DNA of 64,000 nucleotides from JBEKTW01 sp963727845 (GCA_963727845.1 CAVSHI010000002.1:372001-436000); one strand, 5' to 3'. Positions 46,424 through 54,712 are shown, counted from the first letter of the stretch. The notes: generated by a model not told the origin, from the sequence alone. A program made the numbers and translations.

Positions 46424-47047
46424 CTACTTTTCCTTCTTGTCGATTCGCGGCTTCTTGACCAAGATGTTGTCAATGAGTCCGTACGTTTTCGCTTCCTCGG
46501 AGGACATATAGTAATCGCGGTCGGTGTCTTTCTCAATCACTTCCAACGCCTTGCCGCAGTGGTGAGCCAGAATCTGGTTGATGCGTTTTTTCATCTTCAG
46601 GATTTCTTCCGCCTGAATGCTGATATCGGTAGCGGTCCCCTGGACGCCGCCCCAGGGCTGGTGGATCATGATGCGGGAATTCGGGAGCGCGGTTCGCTTT
46701 CCCTTCGTCCCGCCGGCCAGGAGCACGGCCGCCATGCTCGCAGCCATCCCGATGCAAATAGTCGAGATGTCCGGACGGATATACTGCATCGTATCATAAA
46801 TGGCAAGACCCGACGAAACACTGCCGCCCGGACTGTTCACGTACAGGTGAATGTCTTTGTCCGGGTCTTCAGATTCCAGGAACAGTAGCTGGGCGATCAC
46901 GAGACTCGCGATAGTGTCGTCAATCGGCATGCCGATGAAGACAATGCGTTCCTTCAGAAGGCGCGAAAAGATATCGTACGCCCGCTCCCCGCGGCCGCTC
47001 TGCTCAACGACAATGGGGACGAGCTGGTTGTAGATTTTTGTGTCCAT
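46424..47047 (-). CDS. clpP: ATP-dependent Clp protease proteolytic subunit ClpP
   Basis: A 207-residue serine peptidase forming the two-ring chamber. The catalytic Ser is in CIGMAASMAAVLLA, His in SRIMIHQPWGG, and Asp in the later helix (DRDYYMSSEEAKTYGLID). LYVNSPGGSVSSGLAIYD is the oxyanion-strand region. Length is typical. It lies between tig and clpX on the same strand. Confidence 0.97.
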   Translation of the reverse strand: MDTKIYNQLVPIVVEQSGRGERAYDIFSRLLKERIVFIGMPIDDTIASLVIAQLLFLESEDPDKDIHLYVNSPGGSVSSGLAIYDTMQYIRPDISTICIGMAASMAAVLLAGGTKGKRTALPNSRIMIHQPWGGVQGTATDISIQAEEILKMKKRINQILAHHCGKALEVIEKDTDRDYYMSSEEAKTYGLIDNILVKKPRIDKKEK

Positions 47048-47101
47048 GGCTGGCTTTACCTTTCAAACATATAGTGTGCGTTCATAAATTAACATGCGAT
47101 G

Positions 47102-48376
47102 CTATGCGGGAAACTCATCAGTGACTTTTTCCGAGATGACGGACTGGGCCTTCAGGAATGCCATCATTTTTTCGGAGAGGATCCTATCCAGGACGGTTTG
47201 TGAATTTTTGTAGAATGCCGTCAAACGCTCCTTTTCGATGCCCATCGTCGGTGCGTCGAGCTCGGCGCGGTGCTGTACGTCAACGTCTTCGATTTTAACC
47301 TGCTCGGTTTCAATGATCCGCTCCCGGATGAGATACCATTTCGCCTGGAAGATGGCCGACGGCCTGTATTCTTCCCGGAACTTTGTCTCGTCGAAGTCCT
47401 TCGGCAGCTGCTTCTTGGGATTTTGACCCTTCAATTCTTCGAGATAGCCGTCGGTGACCGCCTTCGTAAGAGATTCCGGGACGTGGAAATCATGTTGCCG
47501 GACGATTTCGCCGATGAGGGCGTCTGTCATGTTCCGCTCGGCCGTTTCTTTCCAGTACGATTCCAGGTCGTTCCGAATCTGGCGCCGGAATTCGTCAAGG
47601 TGTGCCACCTTATCTTTTGTCACTTTCTTGACGAAATCATCGTTGATCTCGGGAAATGACACCTTCTCCACCTTCTTCACCGTGCATTCGATATGATGCT
47701 GCGTTTTTTTTCCGTCCCGTTCGGTTTCGAAAGATGCCCGCCGGATGTCACCGGCAGAAGCGCCCTGAAGAGCTTTCTTAACGTCCGGATGAACCGATTC
47801 GTCGGCAAGATAAATTCTCATGTCAGGATTCTTTTTGCCGATCAAGGGAGTCCCCGCATGGTCGAGTTCCTGGACGTCGACGGTTACAATGTGTTCATCA
47901 TCGGCAGCTGAGTTCACCTCACTCAGCGAGCTATTGGCCTTCCGCAGCCGCCCTAGCTCATCCTCGACCTCCGCGTCGCTCACTCTGTGGACGACTTTCT
48001 CAAGGGCTATGCCTTTGTAGGTGTGCAGTTCAAACTTCGGCTTGATTTCATACTTGACCTTGAACCGCAGTTGTTCACCGCGTTTGTAATCCATGTCGGT
48101 GAGAACGGGTTCGCCGAGTGGTTCAATGTTCTTTTCCTCCGTGAGCCGGCGATAGACATCGTTCGCGATCTTCGAAAGCGAATCGTACTCGATGCTCTCG
48201 CCGTATATCTTCTTGACAAGTTCAAGGGGGGCTTTCCCTTTCCGGAAGCCTTTGACCTCGATCTTCAAACGCTCCCGCTTGTACGCATCTTCAAAATGAG
48301 GCACAAGTTCCTGCGCGGGGACCTGTATCTGAATTTCTTTCTCAACGTCGGTGATATCCGTTATAGCGACTTCCAC
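47102..48376 (-). CDS. tig: Trigger factor
   Basis: A 424-residue ribosome-associated chaperone. The ribosome-binding signature is VKGFRKGKAPLELVKKIYG. A PPIase-like central region is degenerate (VTVDVQELDHAGTPLIGKKN), as in many Bacteroidota relatives. The helical C-terminal arms follow. It heads the tig-clpP-clpX operon, with a tRNA-Leu gene just upstream on the same strand. Confidence 0.93.
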   Translation of the reverse strand: MEVAITDITDVEKEIQIQVPAQELVPHFEDAYKRERLKIEVKGFRKGKAPLELVKKIYGESIEYDSLSKIANDVYRRLTEEKNIEPLGEPVLTDMDYKRGEQLRFKVKYEIKPKFELHTYKGIALEKVVHRVSDAEVEDELGRLRKANSSLSEVNSAADDEHIVTVDVQELDHAGTPLIGKKNPDMRIYLADESVHPDVKKALQGASAGDIRRASFETERDGKKTQHHIECTVKKVEKVSFPEINDDFVKKVTKDKVAHLDEFRRQIRNDLESYWKETAERNMTDALIGEIVRQHDFHVPESLTKAVTDGYLEELKGQNPKKQLPKDFDETKFREEYRPSAIFQAKWYLIRERIIETEQVKIEDVDVQHRAELDAPTMGIEKERLTAFYKNSQTVLDRILSEKMMAFLKAQSVISEKVTDEFPA

Positions 48377-48474
48377 AATGATAACCTTTCTTTAAATTCC
48401 GGATGGGCACAGGGGATCTTCCGCCGGAGCCGCACCGCAGGGAGCGATGGGTTGTCCCATCCTCATGACTCTCG

Positions 48475-48556
48475 TGGGCACGAAGGGAGTTGAACCCCCA
48501 CGGGTTGCCCCACTAGCTCCTAAGGCTAGCGCGTCTGCCAGTTCCGCCACGTGCCC
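48475..48556 (-). tRNA. tRNA-Leu (UAG anticodon)
   Basis: An 82-nt class II tRNA. The 7-bp acceptor stem is GGGCACG with CGTGCCC and discriminator A. The D-arm includes TGGCGGAACTGGCAGACGCG. The anticodon stem is CTAGC/GCTAG around the loop CTTAGGA, giving anticodon TAG. A long variable arm (GGGGCAACCC) and the T-arm GGGGGTTCAACTCCC complete it. The CCA end is not encoded. Confidence 0.95.
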
Positions 48557-48895
48557 GGCGAATTCACGTCAGTTTAACCAGGACCCACTGACCGGTGGTG
48601 CTGCGCATGACAATCTCAGATTTCGAATTTGGAATGATTCAGGAAGAATCATGGCCTTGCGCGACACCCTCAATAAGTGACAAAATATACGGCTTTTTTG
48701 GCGGAACTACAAGAAAGGGAGATCGCGACGGCACGAACCTGAAGCTTTCTCCGCGCGAAGCAAAAGGGATTTCTTTGTCCGATTGGGGAAGGGTTGGCGG
48801 CCGGAGGCGGCCGTGATCTCTCTCACACAAATGTGATTGACTTGAAGCGGGAATATTTGTACCTTCTCATGCTGAAGAACTGACATAGGAACCCG
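48557..48895. other. Intergenic region upstream of a secreted protein gene
   Basis: A 339-bp gap between the divergent tRNA-Leu and the next plus-strand gene. I see one C/G-rich hairpin (GGCGGCCGGAGGCGGCC region near 48800) and no convincing ORF. Promoters for both sides should lie here, but none can be assigned firmly. Confidence 0.5.
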
Positions 48896-49618
48896 ATGCC
48901 CCCAAGATCTCTGCCGTCCCCGGTTTGTATCTTCCACAAAGAAAGCCGATGTTATCGCCTTGCTGCTATCCATCTTCCACCGCGTAAGAAGAACGGACCG
49001 GTCGCCCTGGTAACGGCCATTCTGCTTATGGTCTGTTTCGATGCGTCGTTGGCTCAGGACACGAACTTGATGTCCCCGGAGTTGCGAAGGTTTAATTCCA
49101 GGGACTCGATTCCTGAAAAGACCTTCGACGTTTACGGTTACCAGAACTACCTTTGGGGGAGACCGACGTCGAAAGACGTGATCGATGACCTTAAGAAGGA
49201 TGGGATCGACGAGCCGAAGAGAATGTTCTTATCGGATGTCGACCTGTTCGCCATCGAGGCTGTCGTTAAGTTATCATGCGTAGAAGTCCCCAAGCCGATA
49301 AAAATCAATAAGGATTTTATCTTCAATAATAACCATCTGGTAAAGGTCGTTCATTACTGGCATGGTGAGTATGACCCGAGTAACGGAGATAGTGTGTTCG
49401 CGTGTTTTAAAAGAGTGTTGACCAACAGGTTTTTCAAACCGGACAGGAGTACGGTGGACGAAAAGACCGGTGCCGCTTCCTTCGAGTGGATATTCAAAAG
49501 CACGACCATCACTCTTCAGAAGACATACAATCATGACGGGAAACTGGGGCATGTGTTTGTGGATTTCATCAGTAACAAATTCGAAGAAGATTGGAAAGCC
49601 CATCCTCACAAACATTGA
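48896..49618 (+). CDS. Secreted protein of unknown function
   Basis: A 240-residue protein with a hydrophobic segment (VALVTAILLMVCFDASLAQ) ending in a plausible signal-peptidase site. It is preceded by an unusually long, basic 34-residue leader, so the true start may be later or at a non-ATG codon. The mature part has Trp/Tyr/Asp-rich motifs (YGYQNYLWGRPT, FEEDWKAHPHKH) but no family I recognise. Lys and Asn content is higher than in housekeeping neighbours. Confidence 0.65.
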   Translation: MPPRSLPSPVCIFHKESRCYRLAAIHLPPRKKNGPVALVTAILLMVCFDASLAQDTNLMSPELRRFNSRDSIPEKTFDVYGYQNYLWGRPTSKDVIDDLKKDGIDEPKRMFLSDVDLFAIEAVVKLSCVEVPKPIKINKDFIFNNNHLVKVVHYWHGEYDPSNGDSVFACFKRVLTNRFFKPDRSTVDEKTGAASFEWIFKSTTITLQKTYNHDGKLGHVFVDFISNKFEEDWKAHPHKH

Positions 49619-49676
49619 GCGTGTCAGGATTGGGGCTCTAGCATTGACGGTAGTCGGCGGCAATTCAAAAAATGCA

Positions 49677-50381
49677 ATGAAAAGTTCAGACTCCAAAAAT
49701 AAAGTAACTATTCCCGAAAGTATAAAGGTTGTGGGACTCGGGTTTGTTAATGCGTACCTCATAAAAGGGAGTGACGATTTTTTTCTGGTTGATACAGGTC
49801 TCTCAAAAATGTGGCCTGAGCTTGAAAAGATATTAATTGATGCCCGTTGCCTGCCGGATAAATTGAAGCTTGTAATTTTAACGCATGGCGATTCCGATCA
49901 CACCGGGAATTGTAAAATTCTTCAAGAAAAATACAAGGTCAAAATCGCCATGCATCCCGATGACCGGGCTATTGTCGAGTCCGGGTTCTCGGGGAAAAGG
50001 AAAGTGAAATCGCCAATCATGAGGATCATGTTCTCAGTATTCAGGCTCCTGAGATTATTGAAGTTCGTGGGGGCTGCCAACAAATTCAAAGCCGATATGT
50101 ATTTGCAGGACGGACAGGACCTAAAGGAATACGGTTTTGCCGCTTCCATTATACATGTACCCGGCCACACCAGGGGTTCGATTGCGGTTTTAACCGAGAC
50201 GGGGGATTTGTTTATCGGGGATACCATGGTGAATCGCAAGAAGCCGGAGCCGGCGCACATTATTGAAAACGAGGAAGAACTGAAACGCAGTTTGGTAAAG
50301 CTGGCGAAGTATGACATAATAAGAGTTTACCCCGGACACGGTCACCCCTTCCTGATGACGAGTCTCGGGACCGCTGTTTGA
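49677..50381 (+). CDS. MBL-fold metallo-hydrolase
   Basis: A 234-residue metallo-beta-lactamase-fold enzyme. Metal ligands are in LTHGDSDHTGN (HxxxDH), VPGHTRGSIAVL, FIGDTM and YPGHGHP. FLVDTGLSKMW opens the fold. I chose ATG 49677 since it starts just before the first strand. A similar domain order occurs in glyoxalase II-like and other hydrolases of unknown substrate. Codons are A/T-richer than the core genes. Confidence 0.88.
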   Translation: MKSSDSKNKVTIPESIKVVGLGFVNAYLIKGSDDFFLVDTGLSKMWPELEKILIDARCLPDKLKLVILTHGDSDHTGNCKILQEKYKVKIAMHPDDRAIVESGFSGKRKVKSPIMRIMFSVFRLLRLLKFVGAANKFKADMYLQDGQDLKEYGFAASIIHVPGHTRGSIAVLTETGDLFIGDTMVNRKKPEPAHIIENEEELKRSLVKLAKYDIIRVYPGHGHPFLMTSLGTAV

Positions 50382-50528
50382 TTTGTCATGGCTTTTCGAA
50401 TCCCCTTTAATCGTGGCTGACCGATAAGTCTCATGTTTTGTCATGTTGATCCCGTTCCGACTCTTTTCGAAACGGGAGAAACATCTCAATGCTCGAAAAC
50501 GAGTGAGATTCTTCACTCCGTTCAGAAT

Positions 50529-51610
50529 GGGTATAATGCTCAAAAAGTGTTGCTCGGATGACTGTAATTTGTGTTCCTGTATTCGTTTACGGATACTAAG
50601 GTTAAAACGGTTCAATGATTGACCATTATTTATGAAAAAAACATTGTCCTCATTGCGGCTCAGTCCATGTTAAACGTAATGGAACACTGCGCCCACAGCG
50701 TCAACGATGGTTGTGTCATTCATGTCAACACTCCTTCGTCTGGCAAAACAAAACGAATAAACGCCTACGAAGCTTTGTGTGGTTCCAACGATGGCTGGTT
50801 GAAGGATACACGCTACGTCAACTTGCCAGACAAAGTGTACACAGTGTATCAACCATCCGTCGTATTATCGAGTACTGGCTGCAACAACCGCCGCCGGGAC
50901 CACATCCATCCTTGGGTCAATCTGTTTACGCAATTGTTGATGGGACATTCATCAATCGTCGCAAAGGGATCCTTGCCGTCATGAACGCGACCAATCATAC
51001 AATGCTCCATGGTGCGTACAATGTCTCGGAACAACCACAAGACTTGGGTGTACTGTTCCAGTGCCTTGCACAGCAGGGATTATCCCTAGAATATGCCACT
51101 ATTGATGGCAATCCGGCGTTAAGCCAAGCATTACGTCGACAATGGCCCACAATCGTTTTACAGCGCTGCCTGGTTCATATCCAGCGTCAAGGCTTAAGTT
51201 GGTGTCGACGAATGCCCAAGCGCACGGACGCAAAACATCTACGCCAGATCTTCCTTGATGTAACAACGATCCATTCATCATTGGATCGAAAAAACTTTCT
51301 TAAGCGTGTAGATGCCTGGGAACATACCTACGGCGTCCATATCGCCGTAACTCCTGAGCACGGATACGTCTTTAGCGATCTAAAACGAGCCCGCAGCATG
51401 TTACTGGCAGCTCTTCCAAACATGTTTCATTACCTGAACAATCCACTCATCGCAAGTTCCACCAATGCCTTGGAAGGGTATTTCTCACGACTCAAACAAC
51501 GCTATCGTCAGCATCGAGGTCTCGCACAGCGTCACCGTCCAGCATACTTTCAGTGGTATTTGTCATTATGCACACACTAAAAACAGCAACACAATTTGGA
51601 CATTATACCC
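50529..51610 (+). mobile_element. Insertion sequence, IS256 family (variant Zn-binding type), copy 2
   Basis: A 1082-bp IS, inverse in orientation to copy 1 and nearly identical. Terminal inverted repeats share GGGTATAATG. The flanking direct repeat is AGAAT (or 7 bp, CAGAATG, counting the outer bases). The transposase reads rightward and its 3' end points at a T9SS cargo gene 73 bp away. Confidence 0.88.
50711..51580 (+). CDS. IS256-family transposase (variant Zn-binding type), copy 2
   Basis: The same 289-residue transposase as copy 1, with Arg in FINRRKG. Upstream of the TTG start the frame remains open to 50636 and encodes KKHCPHCGSVHVKRNG, giving the first CxxC of a zinc finger. A TGA (50633-50635) and an A7 run (50635-50641) block direct initiation. 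A ribosome reading from TTG 50619 would meet A AAA AAC in the right register for a -1 slip into this frame. Confidence 0.88.
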   Translation: MCHSCQHSFVWQNKTNKRLRSFVWFQRWLVEGYTLRQLARQSVHSVSTIRRIIEYWLQQPPPGPHPSLGQSVYAIVDGTFINRRKGILAVMNATNHTMLHGAYNVSEQPQDLGVLFQCLAQQGLSLEYATIDGNPALSQALRRQWPTIVLQRCLVHIQRQGLSWCRRMPKRTDAKHLRQIFLDVTTIHSSLDRKNFLKRVDAWEHTYGVHIAVTPEHGYVFSDLKRARSMLLAALPNMFHYLNNPLIASSTNALEGYFSRLKQRYRQHRGLAQRHRPAYFQWYLSLCTH

Positions 51611-51683
51611 AGAATGACAAGTCCTTTTGATTTTTCAGATGTCTCAAATCATAAATTCCACAAACAATCTCACGGAGAAATTC

Positions 51684-53342
51684 ATGAAAAGATTTACTCT
51701 TTTTGTTTGCCTGCTTGCTCTTTTTACACTTGCATTTGGATTGACGGCACAAGCAAACGTCTACCATTCCGTGGCGTCGGGTAATTGGAGCGCTGCCTCG
51801 ACGTGGTGGAGCGGCCATGTTCCGACGAGTTCCGACTTCATTGCCATCGGGAGCAACGACACGGTTACGGTAGATATTAACAGCGCTAGCTGCTCTACCC
51901 TAGACCTCGGAGATAATAGTTTCTATCCCGGCTTTGGGGTTCTGGTCTTCAATCCGTCAAGCCAACTTACCATCAACAGTACATTTACGTGGGGCACAAC
52001 GACTGCAGCCGATTCGGGCACCATCGACATGACAAGCGGCGGGACGTTGATACTGAATGGAGCCGTTACGGTGACAGCCGCGCAGGCTCATTTATATGCA
52101 GGAACAGGTACAATCGAGTACCTTGGCGTAAGCCCGACTGTTGCCGGCGGCACGTACAATAACCTGACCATCAACCTAAACAGCGGCGAGGCGCACCTTG
52201 GGGGAAGCAGCACTGTCAACGGCACGCTCTATTTAGGTGGATCGATCATCCTTCTTGATGCTTACAATTTGACGCTTGGTGGTACAGTCACGGGTACTAC
52301 TAGTGCTGGATCGTGCGTGGTAACGAATGGAACCGGTGTTGTGTCTCGCACTATCGCTAACGCTGGGAGCTTCACGTTCCCTATTGGTCCGTCAGACTCA
52401 AAGTACAATCCTGTCACCTTGAACAACAATACAGATTCAACCTATGTCTACACGGCGCAAGTGGCGGTGGGCGACAATCCAACAACGGCGGATAACACTA
52501 AGGCCGGGAATCAGACATGGACTTTGACGGGGAGTGCCGCTGGTGGAACCGGCGTGGACCTTTCCTTCACATGGCTGACATCAGACGCCGGCGCGAGTGT
52601 CACCCCTGCCAGCGCAGTAGCGTGGTACTACAACGGAAGTGCATGGGTGCAGCTCGGAGGAACAACCGCGGCCGGGACACCGAATGTTACGACTGTTGGT
52701 GGGGTAACATCGCTCTCGTCCGTGGTAATCGGAAATCCGGGTGCACTCCCCGTTGAGCTTGCCTCCTTGACTGCGAAAGCAATCGCGAATAATGTCAATG
52801 TGACATGGACGACTGTGAGCGAGACGAGCACGCTGGGATTCTACGTCGAGCGCGGAACCAGCAAAACGGGGCCGTTCACTGCAATCAGCTCTCTCATCGC
52901 CGGGGCCGGGACGTCATTGGCACAGCACAATTATTCCTATGCTGACAACAACGTGAGCTCCGGCACGTACTACTATCGTGTCCATGAGGTCGATAAGAAC
53001 GGCGCCGGGACATATTCGAGCGTTATTACAATCACCGTGGCAAGCGTACTTGGCGTTCGTGAAGAAGGCGGAGTCCCGACGGCGTTCAAGCTGGGGCAGA
53101 ACTATCCGAACCCGTTCAACCCGACAACGGATATCGAGTTTTCGATCAAGGATGCCGCGTTCACCACGTTAAAGGTATACAATGCGATCGGTCAGGAGAT
53201 TGCAACGCTGGCGAACGGCATGATGCAGCCCGGCAACTACGTCGCGACGTGGAACGCAGGCGCTGCACCGAGCGGTGTTTACTTCTATCGTCTGCTGAGC
53301 GGGTCAAACGTGAGCGTTCAGCGGATGATGATGATGAAATGA
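51684..53342 (+). CDS. Secreted T9SS cargo protein with C-terminal sorting domain
   Basis: A 552-residue surface or extracellular protein. ATG 51684 follows CGGAG and opens a signal peptide (FTLFVCLLALFTLAFGLTAQA). The body is Thr/Ser/Gly-rich with beta-strand repeats resembling G8/autotransporter-like adhesin architecture (SGNWSAASTWWSGHVPTSSD). The T9SS type A sorting domain closes it: QNYPNPFNPTTDIEF, LKVYNAIGQEIATL, PSGVYFYRL, and final basic MMMMK. The ligand is unknown. The IS end is 73 bp upstream and may have altered its promoter. Confidence 0.9.
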   Translation: MKRFTLFVCLLALFTLAFGLTAQANVYHSVASGNWSAASTWWSGHVPTSSDFIAIGSNDTVTVDINSASCSTLDLGDNSFYPGFGVLVFNPSSQLTINSTFTWGTTTAADSGTIDMTSGGTLILNGAVTVTAAQAHLYAGTGTIEYLGVSPTVAGGTYNNLTINLNSGEAHLGGSSTVNGTLYLGGSIILLDAYNLTLGGTVTGTTSAGSCVVTNGTGVVSRTIANAGSFTFPIGPSDSKYNPVTLNNNTDSTYVYTAQVAVGDNPTTADNTKAGNQTWTLTGSAAGGTGVDLSFTWLTSDAGASVTPASAVAWYYNGSAWVQLGGTTAAGTPNVTTVGGVTSLSSVVIGNPGALPVELASLTAKAIANNVNVTWTTVSETSTLGFYVERGTSKTGPFTAISSLIAGAGTSLAQHNYSYADNNVSSGTYYYRVHEVDKNGAGTYSSVITITVASVLGVREEGGVPTAFKLGQNYPNPFNPTTDIEFSIKDAAFTTLKVYNAIGQEIATLANGMMQPGNYVATWNAGAAPSGVYFYRLLSGSNVSVQRMMMMK

Positions 53343-53418
53343 TATCCCCGGCCTTGTCCCAAAATCTGAACCACGATTTGTGGGATTATTGGATTACCAT
53401 GATTAAGTCTTTCGGCAT

Positions 53419-53700
53419 TTAACCCTCACCCCTGTCCCCTCTCCCGCAAGCGGGAGAGGGGAATTGAAGGGGAGAGGGTAACGAGTGCCATGGCGATCCC
53501 AGACGTTGCCACGCAATCAAGGTGATCCTCCGATCACGTAAATCCCGGTTCAACAGTCTTCTCGTTTCCATATTCCATTTGGGAACGTCCGATGCAAAGT
53601 CCCGTTTCGCGGCTTCGCCGCGTTGCAGCTGCAATTCATATAATTCTCTCCACAATATGGAATCTTCCCGAACATTTCGTGTTGGTACGTTTTTGTCCAT
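53419..53700 (-). CDS. Possible small protein or relic ending in a repeat
   Basis: A 93-codon frame from ATG 53700 reads MDKNVPTRNVREDSILWRE at first and has acidic/basic alternation as in a real protein. The last 20 or so residues run through the 58-bp repeat. I know no family. It could be a shadow or decayed gene. Confidence 0.22.
   Translation of the reverse strand: MDKNVPTRNVREDSILWRELYELQLQRGEAAKRDFASDVPKWNMETRRLLNRDLRDRRITLIAWQRLGSPWHSLPSPLQFPSPACGRGDRGEG
53421..53479. repeat. 58-bp palindromic intergenic repeat, copy 2
   Basis: It matches 13907-13964 in the same orientation with only small changes. The inner stem is CCCCTCTCCCGC/GCGGGAGAGGGG. It lies about 80 bp after a T9SS gene. 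The rest of the 587-bp gap to the next gene holds a weak ORF and one long hairpin described separately. Confidence 0.8.
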
Positions 53701-53761
53701 GTTGGAATTTTGAGCGGGCAATATCACGCTTGATAAATCACCCCTCACGATGTATATTATA

Positions 53762-53834
53762 GCGTCCCGTCTTTGAGATCCATCCGTGTATGCGCGAACC
53801 CCTCCTAGTGCATGCATACCTCAGAGGCGGGACG
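53762..53834. other. Long imperfect hairpin
   Basis: Outer arms GCGTCCCGTCTTTGAG and CTCAGAGGCGGGACGT pair nearly fully. An inner GTGTATGC pairs with GCATGCATAC. TTTTATT follows on the plus strand. It may be a terminator, a structured RNA, or a relic of a small mobile element. No partner copy was noticed. Confidence 0.5.
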
Positions 53835-53929
53835 TTTTATTGTGAGCGCCCGGGCTTGCGGAACTTAAAGAATTGCTCAGAAGGCTACCGCCACAATCTA
53901 TGGCTCAGATGGAGAAGGGATAATCACAG

Positions 53930-54712
53930 GTGACTAAGAAAGCTGATCGTATCATGGTAGTAAGAAATCTTGTGCTCAATGATATTGCCGCGGTGCTCCG
54001 ACTTGAGAAAGAAGCGTATGTACCCGGGCTTCGTGAGACAGAACGCGGGTTTCTCAGAAAGATACAGATATTCCCTCAAGGATGTTTGTGCTGCGAGGAA
54101 GAGGGGCAAATTCACGCATTGGTAATATCTCATCCCTGGCGTGGAGAGGAGGAGGTAGAAATTGACGCCCATGAACTTGTGTTACCGGACCCGCCCGATT
54201 GTTACTACATACACGATTTGATAGTGGAGAAAGCATATCGGGGCAGGGGACTTGCTGATGTACTCATGAAGCAGGTTTTTGAAGTTGCCAGAGCGAACGG
54301 ACTTTCAAAAATCGTTCTTGTCGCGGTTCAGAACTCCAAGGAATTTTGGGAACACTACGGCTTTCAGCCGGTGCGAGAGCTTATGTACGGTCTCGAATGT
54401 CCCGGCCACGTACATGCGTCGTGTCGTTGCTTGAATCAGGCATCGCCTAGCAGGGCGTTGAAAAACACAAAAGGGAGTGTCTCTGCGATCCCGTTCCGAA
54501 CACCTTCGGAACGGGAGAAGCAGTCCGATTTTTTTCCCTTAGAGAGTGAGATTGCTTCGTCGCTGCGCTCCTCGCAAAGACGGGAGGAATGCATTTGCAA
54601 CAGCATGCTATTCATTAATTCGCCGGTGCAATGCTTTCACTGCCTCTCGTCATCACACCACGCGCGTTCGTTGTGCAATAACAAGATCGCAGGCACATTT
54701 TCCAATTTTTAA
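53930..54712 (+). CDS. GNAT family N-acetyltransferase with repeat-derived C-terminal extension
   Basis: Residues 1-165 form a GNAT fold: RNLVLNDIAAVLRLEKEAYVPG, then the acetyl-CoA motif VEKAYRGRGLADVLMKQ and FWEHYGFQPVRELMYGL. The substrate is unknown. After VHASCRCLNQ the frame runs on for about 90 residues through a REP-like palindrome and low-complexity sequence (SSLRSSQRREEC), which is not conserved-looking. The start is GTG 53930, or ATG 53954. Confidence 0.8.
   Translation: MTKKADRIMVVRNLVLNDIAAVLRLEKEAYVPGLRETERGFLRKIQIFPQGCLCCEEEGQIHALVISHPWRGEEEVEIDAHELVLPDPPDCYYIHDLIVEKAYRGRGLADVLMKQVFEVARANGLSKIVLVAVQNSKEFWEHYGFQPVRELMYGLECPGHVHASCRCLNQASPSRALKNTKGSVSAIPFRTPSEREKQSDFFPLESEIASSLRSSQRREECICNSMLFINSPVQCFHCLSSSHHARSLCNNKIAGTFSNF
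54479..54581. repeat. REP-like palindromic element, third copy, inside the GNAT frame
   Basis: Outer ends GTCTCTGCGA and TCGCAAAGAC pair. An inner hairpin CCCGTTCCGAA...TTCGGAACGGG is shared with the element at 50439. The word AGTGAGATT follows in both. It is uninterrupted by an IS. Confidence 0.75.

Larger units (their letters stand above)
50439..51619 (-). repeat. REP-like palindromic element split by the second IS copy
   Basis: 50439-50528 joined to 51611-51619 gives an element whose outer ends pair. On the minus strand it starts TGTCATTCTGAACGGAGTGA and its far end reads TCAACATGACA. An inner hairpin CCCGTTCCGA...TCGAAACGGG lies inside the far arm. The layout is the same family as at 10759-11913, and the IS occupies the same position in the first arm. 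Confidence 0.8.

Noticed and set aside
48475..48556. tRNA-Leu as an island integration site
   Set aside because: No partial duplicate of the tRNA 3' end was noticed downstream and no integrase is adjacent.
50619..50984. The 121-codon frame at the start of the IS as an independent second protein
   Set aside because: Beyond the first seven or so codons it overlaps the transposase in another frame and has no recognisable fold; only its beginning matters, as a possible frameshift leader.
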